A DNA stretch of 64,000 bases from Synechococcus sp. RCC307 (GTDB lineage Bacteria; Cyanobacteriota; Cyanobacteriia; PCC-6307; Cyanobiaceae), in the NCBI GenBank assembly GCA_000063525.1, contig CT978603.1, positions 1,173,105-1,237,104 on the forward strand, read 5' to 3'. How positions within the stretch are numbered: the first letter of the stretch is position 1; every line of letters begins with the position of its first letter. This document shows, one piece after another, positions 29,167 through 37,659 of the stretch. The translations under genes were made by a program, and so were the position numbers. The notes under the pieces are model-generated. The model was not told the DNA's origin and searched no databases. It saw nothing but the letters and a program-made list of their open reading frames with translations.

Positions 29167-30081
29167 ATGGCGACTGCGCAACCACCTGTTTCCGACCTGA
29201 GCAACGCCACGATTGGCATCCTCGGCGGTAGCGGTCTCTATGCCATGGAGGAGCTGCGCGATGTGGAGGAGCTGGAGGTGCCAACGCCCTTTGGCCAGCC
29301 ATCGGATCGGCTGATCCGCGGCAATCTCGATGGCACCACGGTGATTTTTTTGGCCCGCCATGGGCGGCACCACAGCTATCTCCCTTCTGAGGTTCCCTAC
29401 CGGGCCAACATCTGGGCGATGCGCAGCCTGGGCGTGCGCTGGATCCTCTCCTGCTCCGCGGTTGGCTCACTGCAAGAGCAACACAGGCCCTTGGACCTGG
29501 TGATCCCGGATCAATTCATCGATCGAACCCAAGGGCGTGCAGCCAGCTTTTTTGGCGAAGGAGCCGTGGCCCATGTGGCTTTTGCTGATCCCTTTTGCCA
29601 AACCCTTTCTGGACTCTTGGCCGATGCTGCGCAATCGGTGCTGCCGGAAGGGCGCAGGCTGCACCGCGGCGGTACTTACCTCTGCATGCAAGGACCTGCC
29701 TTCTCCACCAAGGCTGAATCTGAGCTGTACCGCAGCTGGGGCTGCGATGTGATCGGCATGACCAATCACACCGAAGCCCGCTTGGCGCGTGAAGCCGAAA
29801 TCGCCTACAGCACCTTGGCGATGGTGACCGACTACGACTGCTGGCATCCCGATCACGATGCCGTGACCGTTGAGATGGTGATCAACAACCTGCGCGCCAA
29901 CGCCACCACAGCCCAGCAAGTGGTGCGCCATGCCGCCCAGGCGATTCAGAAGCAAAAGCCCTCCAGCCCGGCCCACAGCGCGCTGCAAAACGGTTTGCTC
30001 ACCGCGCCTGAGGCCGTGCCGGCCGCCACCCGCCAAAAACTGGATCTGTTCACGCGCCCCTACTGGGGAGCGGCCAGCTGA
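29167..30081 (+). CDS. mtnP: S-methyl-5'-thioadenosine phosphorylase
   Basis: Phosphorolysis of methylthioadenosine, the by-product of polyamine and related synthesis, to adenine and methylthioribose-1-phosphate. The 304 residues show the phosphate-site [15 protein letters not shown], the block [23 protein letters not shown], and the C-terminal [30 protein letters not shown], with the purine-contacting Asp. The ATG at 29167 ([10 protein letters not shown]) was chosen. It stands 18 bases from the divergent cyclophilin start. Its end overlaps murQ by 22 bases. Confidence 0.95.
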   Translation: MATAQPPVSDLSNATIGILGGSGLYAMEELRDVEELEVPTPFGQPSDRLIRGNLDGTTVIFLARHGRHHSYLPSEVPYRANIWAMRSLGVRWILSCSAVGSLQEQHRPLDLVIPDQFIDRTQGRAASFFGEGAVAHVAFADPFCQTLSGLLADAAQSVLPEGRRLHRGGTYLCMQGPAFSTKAESELYRSWGCDVIGMTNHTEARLAREAEIAYSTLAMVTDYDCWHPDHDAVTVEMVINNLRANATTAQQVVRHAAQAIQKQKPSSPAHSALQNGLLTAPEAVPAATRQKLDLFTRPYWGAAS

Positions 30082-30992
30082 GCTCCAGCTTGTGCGAGGG
30101 CCTGACGCAAGGAACCATCAGAGCCCTGCAATTGCGCCAGCGCTGCAGGAGCGTCGCAGCCCGTGGCCGCCATCAACAGGGCCTGCTTCACCGAACCGCC
30201 ACTGGCCTGCAGCAACTCGGCCGCCCTGGCCGAATCAACACCGGCCAGATCACGCAGGATTCGGCGGGCGCGATCTTCCAACTTGCTGTTGGAGACCGAC
30301 ACGTCGACCATGCGATTGCCGAAGACTTTGCCGAGCCGCACCATCACGCCGGTGCTGAGGATGTTGAGCGCCATCTTGGTGGCCGTTCCCGCCTTGAGGC
30401 GTGTGGAGCCCGTGAGCAACTCAGGACCACTCAACAAACGGATATCAATGCTGCAAGGCATTGGCGCTTGATCAGCTGGCACGCAGGCCATAGCGATCGC
30501 TTCAGCGCCCAGCTCCAAAGCCAGGTTCAAACCACCATGGACATAGGGGGTGGTGCCCCCAGCGGCGATGCCGACCAGAGCATCAGCGCCCGTAAACCCC
30601 CGCTCCAACAAATCCTGGCGGCCGCCCTCGCGGGAATCCTCCAGGCCTTCTGAACTGCGCAACAACGCTGGGGCCCCGCCAGCTAGCACGCCCTGCACCA
30701 ACTCCGGCGGGCTGCAAAAGGTGGGCGGGCATTCCGCCGCATCCAGCACACCCAAGCGGCCGGAGGTGCCAGCACCCAGATAGAAGAGTCGACCGCCGGC
30801 CAACAGCCGTAAGGCGATGGCATCAATGGCTGCGCTGAGCTCAGCGGCTGCTCCAGCAACCGCTTGTTGGGGGCGCAGGTCCTCCTCGCAAAACAGCTGC
30901 ACCAGCTCGGAGGTGCTGAGCAGGTCAAGGTCTGCGCTAGCCGGATTGGCTTGCTCGGTGAGCAGATGACCGCGATCAATTCCGCTACTCAC
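30060..30992 (-). CDS. murQ: N-acetylmuramic acid 6-phosphate etherase
   Basis: Removes the lactyl ether from MurNAc-6-phosphate during cell-wall recycling. A SIS domain carries GGRLFYLGAGTSGRLGVLDAAECPPTF, GIAAGGTTPYVHGG and STRLKAGTATKMALNILST. At 310 residues it is normal. The start is GTG at 30992, which shares bases with the TGA of the DUF3110 gene (GTGA), so translation is coupled. The pathway partners (AnmK/MurK kinases) are not visible here. Confidence 0.96.
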   Translation of the reverse strand: MSSGIDRGHLLTEQANPASADLDLLSTSELVQLFCEEDLRPQQAVAGAAAELSAAIDAIALRLLAGGRLFYLGAGTSGRLGVLDAAECPPTFCSPPELVQGVLAGGAPALLRSSEGLEDSREGGRQDLLERGFTGADALVGIAAGGTTPYVHGGLNLALELGAEAIAMACVPADQAPMPCSIDIRLLSGPELLTGSTRLKAGTATKMALNILSTGVMVRLGKVFGNRMVDVSVSNSKLEDRARRILRDLAGVDSARAAELLQASGGSVKQALLMAATGCDAPAALAQLQGSDGSLRQALAQAGAQLAAPQ

Positions 30993-31408
30993 AGCAATCC
31001 CTCCAGGGAACGACGAAACGCTTCGAGTTCTGGATTCACCGCTGGCTGGGCAGTTTCAGCGGGAGCCTGCTGGGGCTCATCCTGCTGCTCACGCCACTCA
31101 TTGGTGTCGAGATTTTGTTCCGGCGGCGCCAGCATCAGACGCTCTTCAGCGGTGCCTGGCATAAAACCGGAGGGCACCGATTGGGCTTCGTAGCCAGCTT
31201 GGCCGCAAAACAGTTCAATCTCTTCGCGGCTGATCGCCTCAGGGGTGGCTTCGGGAAAATCCTGGGCCGCCAGCAAGCCGGCGTAGCGCAAGGCGTCGTC
31301 TTCCTCCTCAAACATCAACACCACCGTGCGGCCATTGAGTTCAAGGGTGTGGATGCCTTCCACCTCGCTGCCGGAATCAAACAGCAGCACAAAGACCCGG
31401 TCACTCAA
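30989..31408 (-). CDS. DUF3110 protein
   Basis: A 139-residue soluble acidic protein with the DUF3110 pattern DRVFVLLFDSGSEVEGIHTLEL, then VVLMFEEEDDALRYAGLLAAQDFPEATPEAI and EELFCGQAGY-like EEIELFCGQAGY. The C-terminal 50 residues are Glu/Pro/Gln-rich and probably disordered. The frame starts with TTG at 31408; there is no ATG, and the family begins right at RVFVLLF, so TTG is credible. Function unknown. It is in a minus-strand run dnaK, dnaJ-like, DUF3110, murQ. Confidence 0.8.
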   Translation of the reverse strand: MSDRVFVLLFDSGSEVEGIHTLELNGRTVVLMFEEEDDALRYAGLLAAQDFPEATPEAISREEIELFCGQAGYEAQSVPSGFMPGTAEERLMLAPPEQNLDTNEWREQQDEPQQAPAETAQPAVNPELEAFRRSLEGLL

Positions 31409-31429
31409 ATCAGAACAGGGCGAGAAGCT

Positions 31430-32254
31430 TCATTCTCTCAGCAGCTCCTGCAGGCGCTTGTAGAGAGCTTCCTCGTCTTCTGCCAGCGGGTCAGGCACCA
31501 CCAACCTCACTTCAACGATCTGATCTCCGCGGCGGCCATCACGCTCTAAGCCTTTGCCGCGCAAGCGCAACAGGCGCCCGCTCGAGGTGCCCGGTGGAAT
31601 ACGCAAGCGCACAGGGCCTTCAAGAGTGGGAACGACGGCGCTGCTACCCAGGGCGCCATCAGGGGCCGGCAAATCCAGCCGGTAGAGCACCCGCAGGCCA
31701 TCAACGCGCAACCCTTCGTCAGTGCGCACCTGCAGCTGCAGAAAATGATCACGCCCTCCCGGGGCTACCCCCTCAAGGCGTAGGCGCCAACCATCACCTG
31801 CTTCTGGCGGGGTTTGCACTTCCACAGTGATGCCATCACTGAGTTGCACCTCCACAAACGTGCCATCGAGGGCCTGCTCTGGAGTGAGGGAAACGGCGGT
31901 CTCCAAATCGTCGTGGGCTTGAACCGGCGGCGGCGGCGGCGGCGGCGTTGTGGCCGGCCGCCGTTCACGGCGGCGCGAAAACAACTGATCGACGTAGTCG
32001 TGGAAGTCGGGGAACCCACTTGCGAAAGGATCGTGATGGCCGGCCTGGCTGGTACCCCCGGCTTCCCAAGCCTGACGGCGGCGGGGATCACTGAGGACTT
32101 CATAGGCCTCATTGATCTTTTTAAAACGCTCTTCCGCAGCTGGATCGTTGCCATTGAGATCGGGATGCCAACGGCGAGCCTGCCGGCGAAAGGCCTGCTT
32201 AAGGCTCTCGGCGTCAGCTCCGGGCTCAAGCCCAAGAACAGCCCAGTGGTCCAT
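31430..32254 (-). CDS. DnaJ-family co-chaperone (class B, no zinc finger)
   Basis: J-domain protein of 274 residues. The J domain (1-~70) has the HPD motif in RRWHPDLNGND. A linker with eight prolines follows the LFSRRRERRP stretch, then two beta-sandwich substrate-binding domains (ALDGTFVEVQLSDGITVEVQ; RIPPGTSSGRLLRLRGKGL). There is no cysteine zinc-finger region, so it is of the CbpA class. The ATG at 32254 lies 8 bases after the dnaK stop; the linkage suggests a paired chaperone system. An earlier TTG at 32266 would overlap that stop. Confidence 0.92.
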   Translation of the reverse strand: MDHWAVLGLEPGADAESLKQAFRRQARRWHPDLNGNDPAAEERFKKINEAYEVLSDPRRRQAWEAGGTSQAGHHDPFASGFPDFHDYVDQLFSRRRERRPATTPPPPPPPVQAHDDLETAVSLTPEQALDGTFVEVQLSDGITVEVQTPPEAGDGWRLRLEGVAPGGRDHFLQLQVRTDEGLRVDGLRVLYRLDLPAPDGALGSSAVVPTLEGPVRLRIPPGTSSGRLLRLRGKGLERDGRRGDQIVEVRLVVPDPLAEDEEALYKRLQELLRE

Positions 32255-32262
32255 CGTTGGGC

Positions 32263-34248
32263 TCAATAGCGCCCCCAGGGATCGTCGGAGCGGTCATAGC
32301 GGTCGTAACGACCACGGCCGCCTCCTGGCCGGTCCCAGTCATCCCAGTCGTCTTCGGCGAAGAGCTCATCTTTAAGGGAGCCGAGCGTGCTCTTGATCCC
32401 TTCCAACGGGCCAGCACCGCCATCGAGTTCGCGCCGTTCAGCCGTTAAGCGGCGGTTGAGGCCATAGAGAGCTTCTTCGAGCTGACTGGTGAGTAGATCC
32501 AATTCCCGCTCATCGGCCTGCTCAAGCCCATCGCGAAGGTCCCGCAGAGCCATCTCCACAGCACGCTGCTGGCGTTCAGCCCCATAGGGTCCAAGTTCAA
32601 GGGCTGCATCTCGGAGTCGACGTTCGGCCTGGGCAATCAACGTTTCGGCGCGATTGCGCCGGTCAACGGCGCTGCGCTTGCGGCGATCCTCCATGGATTG
32701 ACTCGCCGCTTCAGCGATCAACTGATCAATTTCTTGCTGGTTGAGATTGGCACTGCCCTGCACCGTGACGCTTTGGCGGCGCCCCGTCGTGCGATCAGTA
32801 GCCGACACCTCCAGGATCCCGTTGGCATCCACATCAAAGGACACCTGCACTTGCGGGACCCCGCGCGGTGCGGGTGGAATCCCTGCTAAGCGAAATCGGC
32901 CCAGTGATTTGTTATCGCCGCCCATGGGCCGTTCACCCTGCAGCACATGCACCTCGACGGAGGATTGATTGGCTTCCGAGGTGCTGAACACATCAGAGCG
33001 TCTCACCGGGATCGGCGTGTTGCGAGGAATGATGGTTTTCATCAAGCCGCCAATGGTCTCTAACCCCACCGAGAGAGGGGTGACGTCGTTGAGCATTAAG
33101 TCGCGCAGCTCACCAGTGAGAATTCCGGCTTGCACAGCAGCGCCAACGGCAACGACTTCATCGGGGTTGACGTTCTGACTGGGTTCGCGCGGCACCAAGG
33201 TGCGCACCAACTGCTGCACCATCGGCATGCGGCTGGAACCACCCACCAACACAACCTCATCGACATCTTCAGGAGCCAAACGGGCATCCCGCAAAGCGGC
33301 TTGCACTGGCCTCAGCAAACGATCAAGAAGATCAGGGCACAGCGATTCAAAGGTGCGCCGATCGAGGCTGGTTTCGAGATGGAGGGGGCCTGATTCCGCA
33401 GTGGCGATGAACGGAAGCGAGATGGTGGTTTTCAGCGTGCCGGAGAGCTCTTGCTTGGCCTTTTCCGCTACCTCCAACAACCTTTGCAGCGCTTGCCGGT
33501 CGCGCCGCAGGTCCACGCCATTGGCCTGCTGAAAACCCTCCGCTAGCCAATCAACGATGCGTTGATCAAAGTCGTTGCCGCCGAGCTGGGTGTCGCCGCT
33601 GGTGGCCTTGACGTCAAAGACGCCATTGGCAATGCGCAGCAGCGAGACATCAAAGGTGCCCCCACCCAAATCGAAGACCAAAACGGTCTGGGAGCGGCTG
33701 CGATCAAAGCCATAGGCCAAGGCTGCAGCGGTTGGCTCATTGAGGATTCGCTCAATCGTGAGGCCCGCAAGCCGGCCGGCATCTCGGGTGGCCTGGCGCT
33801 GGGAATCATCGAAATAAGCGGGAACCGTCACCACGGCGGCCTCCACCTCCTCACCGAGATAGGTGGCAGCGTCATCCACCAACTTGCGCAGCAGGCAAGC
33901 CACCAATTCCTCAGGGGCGTATTCGCGCTCGGTAGCCGGGCACACCACCCGCACCTGACCCAAGTCATTGGCCCGGATGGTGTAGGCCACAGCCTGGGAG
34001 GCCTCATCGAGCTCTTGCCACTGCCGCCCAATCAGGCGCTTCAGGTTGGAAAAGCTGTCGCGAGGATTGAGCACCAGCTGGCGGCGTGCCGCCTGACCCA
34101 CCAACAATTCTTTTTCGCGGCTGAACCCAACCACCGAAGGGGTCGTGCGCAGACCTTCTGCATTGGCCACCACCACAGGCCGGCCACCTTCCAGGACAGC
34201 CAGCACGGAATTGGTGGTGCCCAGATCAATGCCGACGATCCGGCCCAT
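32263..34248 (-). CDS. dnaK: Hsp70 chaperone DnaK (DnaK1-like paralogue)
   Basis: ATP-dependent chaperone of 661 residues. Nucleotide-binding domain: VGIDLGTTNSVLAVLEGG, NEPTAAALAYGFD, LVFDLGGGTFDVSLL, VLVGGSSRMPMVQQLV. Substrate domain: DVTPLSVGLETIGG and the RFRLAGIPPAPRGVPQVQVSFDVDANGIL region. Instead of an EEVD-like end, the tail is Arg/Gly/Tyr/Asp-rich (RGRYDRYDRSDDPWGRY). The ATG at 34248 is preferred. The length, tail and adjacent class-B DnaJ fit the secondary cyanobacterial paralogue DnaK1 rather than the essential DnaK2, but the numbering is inferred. No CIRCE element upstream. Confidence 0.93.
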   Translation of the reverse strand: MGRIVGIDLGTTNSVLAVLEGGRPVVVANAEGLRTTPSVVGFSREKELLVGQAARRQLVLNPRDSFSNLKRLIGRQWQELDEASQAVAYTIRANDLGQVRVVCPATEREYAPEELVACLLRKLVDDAATYLGEEVEAAVVTVPAYFDDSQRQATRDAGRLAGLTIERILNEPTAAALAYGFDRSRSQTVLVFDLGGGTFDVSLLRIANGVFDVKATSGDTQLGGNDFDQRIVDWLAEGFQQANGVDLRRDRQALQRLLEVAEKAKQELSGTLKTTISLPFIATAESGPLHLETSLDRRTFESLCPDLLDRLLRPVQAALRDARLAPEDVDEVVLVGGSSRMPMVQQLVRTLVPREPSQNVNPDEVVAVGAAVQAGILTGELRDLMLNDVTPLSVGLETIGGLMKTIIPRNTPIPVRRSDVFSTSEANQSSVEVHVLQGERPMGGDNKSLGRFRLAGIPPAPRGVPQVQVSFDVDANGILEVSATDRTTGRRQSVTVQGSANLNQQEIDQLIAEAASQSMEDRRKRSAVDRRNRAETLIAQAERRLRDAALELGPYGAERQQRAVEMALRDLRDGLEQADERELDLLTSQLEEALYGLNRRLTAERRELDGGAGPLEGIKSTLGSLKDELFAEDDWDDWDRPGGGRGRYDRYDRSDDPWGRY

Positions 34249-34371
34249 GCTCCCGAGCAAATGTGCTCACGCTACCGGGCATTCGACCCTGATCCAAGCA
34301 CCCAAGCCAGTTGAACAGCATCAAAGAAGGAAAGTGAGATCAAAACCTTTTGATGATTAGCTCTTAGTGTC

Positions 34372-34401
34372 GCTAACCAGTCTTTAACTGCGACTTAACA
34401 G
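34372..34401 (+). promoter_or_regulatory. Pho-box array upstream of pstS
   Basis: Three 8-base elements with 3-base spacers: GCTAACCA, TTTAACTG and CTTAACAG, starting at 34372, 34383 and 34394. The TAAC cores are exactly 11 bases apart. This matches the published cyanobacterial Pho box (tandem YTTAAYYW-like 8-mers spaced by 3) bound by the PhoB/SphR response regulator under phosphate shortage. A CATATC that could serve as -10 lies eight bases further on, and the pstS ATG is at 34447. Confidence 0.75.
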
Positions 34402-34446
34402 ACGATCCATATCACCGTTGTTGACCCAATACTTTTTTGGTCGCCC

Positions 34447-35433
34447 ATGTTCATGTCCAAGAAGACCGTTGCCCTCGGCGCCATCGCAGCTCTGGCTGCT
34501 GGTGCTGCTGCTCCGGCCATCGCCCAACAGCAAATCAACGGCTCCGGGGCTTCCTTCCCCGCACCGATGTTTGCGACCTGGTTCGACAGCCTGCGCAGCC
34601 AAGACGGTCCCAATGTCACCTATGAGCCGGTGAATTCTGCTCAAGGCATCCGCCAGCTGGTTGAGCTGGAAGTTGACTTCGGCGCCACCGATCGTCCGAT
34701 CGCCCCTCGCACCGCCAACCTGGTGCGCCGCGGTCTGGTGCAAATCCCTGTCGTCGCTGGCTCCATCGCCATCGGCTACAACAAAGACGGTTGCGATCTG
34801 AAGCTGAGCCAGCAGCAGCTCAGCAAGGTGCTGCTTGGCACCATCAACAACTGGAAGACCCTGGGTTGCCAGGAAGGCCCCATCAAGGTGAGCACCCGTT
34901 CGGATCGCTCCGGCACCACCTTGGCCCTGACCAAGAGCCTCTCTGACTGGAGCCCTGAGTTCCGTCAGACCGTTGGCACCGGCATGCGCGTCAAGTTCCC
35001 CGTTGGCACCACCTCCAACGGCAACGAAGGCGTGCGTCGCTTCATCGAAACCACCCCTGGCTCGATCGGCTACGTGAACGTGCCCTCTATCAAGGGGAAA
35101 GTTCAAGCTGCTGCTCTGCAGAACAGCGAAGGTAACTACATGCTGCCGAATTCCGCCACCGGCATCGCCGCCCTGGAAGGCATTCGCGCCGCTGAGTACA
35201 AGCCTCTGGCCATCAGCAACCCTCCTGGCCGGGATTCCTATCCCTTGGTGGCCATGAGCTGGGTCCTGGCTTACGAGAACGGCAACGGTGTCAACACCGA
35301 TGCTCTCAAGCAGACCTTCAACTACATGTTGAGCAACCCCGCCCAGAGCCAAGCCGACAACCTCGGCTATGTGCCCCTGCCTGAGACCATCCGCAAGGCA
35401 GCTCTCGATCAGGTTCAACTGATCAAGCAGTAA
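34447..35433 (+). CDS. pstS: Phosphate ABC transporter, substrate-binding protein PstS (copy 1)
   Basis: Periplasmic phosphate-binding protein of 328 residues. A signal peptide (KKTVALGAIAALAAGAAAPAIA) ends before QQQINGSGASFPAPMFATWF, the PstS N-terminal phosphate-site pattern. Later blocks are STRSDRSGTTLALTKSLSDW and YPLVAMSWVLAYENG. Starts at 34447 or 34453 (MSKKTV). Codon choice is strongly biased to C-ending codons, as expected for a highly expressed gene. First gene of the phosphate locus, behind a Pho-box array and followed by its own terminator, so it can be transcribed alone. Confidence 0.95.
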   Translation: MFMSKKTVALGAIAALAAGAAAPAIAQQQINGSGASFPAPMFATWFDSLRSQDGPNVTYEPVNSAQGIRQLVELEVDFGATDRPIAPRTANLVRRGLVQIPVVAGSIAIGYNKDGCDLKLSQQQLSKVLLGTINNWKTLGCQEGPIKVSTRSDRSGTTLALTKSLSDWSPEFRQTVGTGMRVKFPVGTTSNGNEGVRRFIETTPGSIGYVNVPSIKGKVQAAALQNSEGNYMLPNSATGIAALEGIRAAEYKPLAISNPPGRDSYPLVAMSWVLAYENGNGVNTDALKQTFNYMLSNPAQSQADNLGYVPLPETIRKAALDQVQLIKQ

Positions 35434-35456
35434 AGCGCTGAGCGCTAACACTCCTG

Positions 35457-35483
35457 ACGGCCCCCAAGGGGGGCCGTTTTCTT
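35457..35483 (+). terminator. Intrinsic terminator after pstS copy 1
   Basis: A 9-base perfect stem ACGGCCCCC/GGGGGCCGT with an AAG loop, followed by TTTTCTT. It is 24 bases past the stop of the first pstS and separates it from the second copy. Confidence 0.88.
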
Positions 35484-35498
35484 ATGGCTGAGTAAAGC

Positions 35499-35549
35499 CT
35501 TAATTTCCCTGTAACCATTGATACAAAAGAGATAACTGGTCCTTAAGGG
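35499..35549 (+). promoter_or_regulatory. Pho-box-like repeats upstream of pstS copy 2
   Basis: Two pairs of TTAA-type elements with 11-base spacing. The first pair is CTTAATTT (35499) and TGTAACCA (35510). The second is GATAACTG (35531) and CTTAAGGG (35542). The pairs are 21 rather than 22 bases apart, so the array is slightly out of phase. The first pair is a good fit to the cyanobacterial Pho box; the second pair is weaker and may instead be part of the core promoter or leader. The ATG of the gene is 35590. Confidence 0.6.
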
Positions 35550-35589
35550 ATGCCTCGTATCAAAGACATTGACGTCTCGCAGGCAACCC

Positions 35590-36576
35590 ATGCCCGTCAC
35601 CAAAAAGGCTGTTGCTCTGAGCTCCCTTGTCGCTCTGAGTGCTGCCGCCATCGCCCCCGCTATCGCTCAGCAATCCCTGAACGGTGCAGGTGCTTCTTTC
35701 CCGGCTCCTCTCTATCAAAAGTGGTTCCAGGAATTGGCTGCTGCCGGCGGCCCCAAGGTCAACTACCAAGCTGTTGGATCCGGCGCTGGCGTACGCCAGA
35801 TGATCGCTGGCACCTCCGACTTCGGTGCATCTGACAAGCCCCTGGGCGCTAAAAAGCGCGACAAGATCAAACGCGGCGTGATCCAGATCCCTATGACTGG
35901 GGGCACGATCGCCGTTGGCTACAACAAGCCAGGCTGCACTCTCAAGCTCACCCAAAAGCAGGTGGCCGAGATCTTCCTGGGCAAGATCACCGACTACAGC
36001 CAACTCGGTTGTGCTGCTGGTCCGATCACCGTGGCTTACCGCTCTGACGGTTCCGGCACCACCTTCGCCTTCACCAACGCCGTTGCCGCCTGGAATGGCG
36101 ACTTCAAAGACACCATCGGCGTTGGCAAATCCGTCAACTGGCCCGTGGGCTCCGGCGGTAAGGGCAACAGCGGCGTCGCCGGCGTCATCCAAAACACCCC
36201 TGGTGGTTTGGGTTATGTGAACCAGGCCTACGTCAAAGGCAAGATCAAGGCTGCTGCCATCCAGAACAAGGACGGCAACTACGTCAAGCCCACCTCCAAG
36301 AACGGTTCGGCTGGCCTGGCTGGCATCAAGCTTGATGCTTACAACACCGGCACCGACACCAATCCCTCCGGCGCCAATGCCTATCCAATCAGCACCCTGA
36401 CCTGGATCTTGGCTTACGCCAGCGGCAACGGTGACAACACCCCCGCCCTCAAGAAGACCTTTGCTTACATGCTGAGCAACAAGGCCCAAAGCCAGGCACC
36501 GAGCCTGGGTTATGTGCCCCTGCCCTCCAGCATCCGCAAGATCTCCTTGGCAGCCGTTCAGAAAATCGCTGACTGA
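35590..36576 (+). CDS. pstS: Phosphate ABC transporter, substrate-binding protein PstS (copy 2)
   Basis: Second periplasmic phosphate-binding protein, 328 residues, in tandem with copy 1. Signal peptide VTKKAVALSSLVALSAAAI..AIA, then QQSLNGAGASFPAPLYQKWF. Binding-loop segment YRSDGSGTTFAFTNAV, and ISTLTWILAYASGNGDNTPALK near the end. The ATG at 35590 is preferred to a TTG at 35569. It is related to but clearly diverged from copy 1 (many Lys and Gly changes), so it is not a recent duplicate. It has a separate Pho-box region and a separate terminator. Confidence 0.95.
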   Translation: MPVTKKAVALSSLVALSAAAIAPAIAQQSLNGAGASFPAPLYQKWFQELAAAGGPKVNYQAVGSGAGVRQMIAGTSDFGASDKPLGAKKRDKIKRGVIQIPMTGGTIAVGYNKPGCTLKLTQKQVAEIFLGKITDYSQLGCAAGPITVAYRSDGSGTTFAFTNAVAAWNGDFKDTIGVGKSVNWPVGSGGKGNSGVAGVIQNTPGGLGYVNQAYVKGKIKAAAIQNKDGNYVKPTSKNGSAGLAGIKLDAYNTGTDTNPSGANAYPISTLTWILAYASGNGDNTPALKKTFAYMLSNKAQSQAPSLGYVPLPSSIRKISLAAVQKIAD

Positions 36577-36610
36577 TCCAAGCGTCAGGACCTAGCGAAT
36601 TTCATCGCAA

Positions 36611-36636
36611 GAGGGGGCTAAGCCCCCTCTTTTTTT
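36611..36636 (+). terminator. Intrinsic terminator after pstS copy 2
   Basis: Perfect 8-base stem GAGGGGGC/GCCCCCTC with a TAA loop followed by seven T residues. It lies between the second pstS and pstC, so the transport genes pstCAB probably have their own promoter or rely on partial read-through. Confidence 0.92.
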
Positions 36637-36643
36637 GTGGGAA

Positions 36644-36662
36644 TTTAATGAGTCCCTAAGCA
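36644..36662 (+). promoter_or_regulatory. Possible weak Pho box upstream of pstC
   Basis: TTTAATGA (36644) and CCTAAGCA (36655), with TAA cores 11 bases apart, directly after the terminator T-run and about 37 bases before the pstC start. Only two imperfect elements are present, so this is suggestive only. Confidence 0.4.
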
Positions 36663-36698
36663 TCACTGCGTATCTTTGAATTGACTGTGACGAGTGCA

Positions 36699-37655
36699 AT
36701 GTCAGCCTCCGGGCAAAGCAGTCTCTACAAGCTGCGTCACCGTCCTCCCAGCGACAAGCTGGTGGACAACGGATTCAAAAACCTTGTCGTTCTTCTGGCT
36801 CTGATGGTGGCGATCATCTTGATCGGCATTTTTATCGTTGTTGGAAGCCAAGCGGCGGAAGCGATCAAAGCCTTTGGGCTCAATTTTGTATTCAGCTCCA
36901 AATGGGACCCGGTTAGGGACACCTATGGAGCCTTCACGGCGATCTATGGGACCCTGCTGACGTCACTCCTGGCTTTGGTCTTGGCCGTGCCGTTGGGAGT
37001 GGGCACAGCCATCTTCCTCACCGAAGATTTCATCAACGGCAAAGTCCGTGAGGTGATTTCAAACATGGTGGAATTGCTGGCAGCCATTCCATCGGTGGTT
37101 TTAGGGCTCTGGGCAATCTTTGTTCTTGAACCCTTTGTCCGGCCAATCCTGATGGCCATCCATAACGTTCTTGGCTGGATCCCCTTTTTCAGCACCGTTC
37201 CATCGGGCCCCGGTGTGATGCCAGCGGTCTTCATTCTGACGATCATGTTGCTGCCGATCATCACAGCGATCAGCCGCGATTCTCTCAATCAGGTTCCCCA
37301 AGATCTGCGCCAAGCCGCCTATGGCATCGGCGCCACACGTTGGACATCGATCTTGCGCGTTCTGGTTCCAGCCGCCATTTCAGGGATTATCGGCGGAATC
37401 ATGTTGGCCCTCGGTCGAGCCATGGGTGAAACGATGGCCGTCACGATGATCATTGGCAACCAAACCTCTTTCAACATCTCTTGGTTTGCGCCAGGAAACA
37501 CCATTGCTTCTTTGATTGCCAATCAATTTGGAGAAGCCGGTGAACTTCAGATGTCAGCACTGATGTATGCCGCATTGGTGTTGATGATCATCACGTTCCT
37601 CGTCAATGTTCTGGCGCAGTGGATTGTCAGGCGCTTGGCCCTCAAATACGAGTGA
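36699..37655 (+). CDS. pstC: Phosphate ABC transporter permease PstC
   Basis: Inner-membrane permease of 318 residues. The first membrane helix is NLVVLLALMVAIILIGIFIVV; five or so more follow. The ABC permease coupling motif is in RQAAYGIGATRWTSILRVLVPAAISGI (EAA-like loop, split in description). The extracytoplasmic region SSKWDPVRDTYGAFTAIYGTLL is typical PstC. The ATG at 36699 is chosen; the frame also has TTG 36681 and GTG 36687. pstA follows after four bases. Confidence 0.95.
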   Translation: MSASGQSSLYKLRHRPPSDKLVDNGFKNLVVLLALMVAIILIGIFIVVGSQAAEAIKAFGLNFVFSSKWDPVRDTYGAFTAIYGTLLTSLLALVLAVPLGVGTAIFLTEDFINGKVREVISNMVELLAAIPSVVLGLWAIFVLEPFVRPILMAIHNVLGWIPFFSTVPSGPGVMPAVFILTIMLLPIITAISRDSLNQVPQDLRQAAYGIGATRWTSILRVLVPAAISGIIGGIMLALGRAMGETMAVTMIIGNQTSFNISWFAPGNTIASLIANQFGEAGELQMSALMYAALVLMIITFLVNVLAQWIVRRLALKYE

Positions 37656-37659
37656 TCCA

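Noticed and set aside
31928-31946. Run of six GGC triplets
   Set aside because: It encodes the poly-proline linker of the DnaJ-like protein on the other strand; no other function visible.
34255-34268. Inverted repeat GAGCA-AATG-TGCTC just upstream of dnaK
   Set aside because: Only five-base arms; not a CIRCE element and overlaps the ribosome-binding area.
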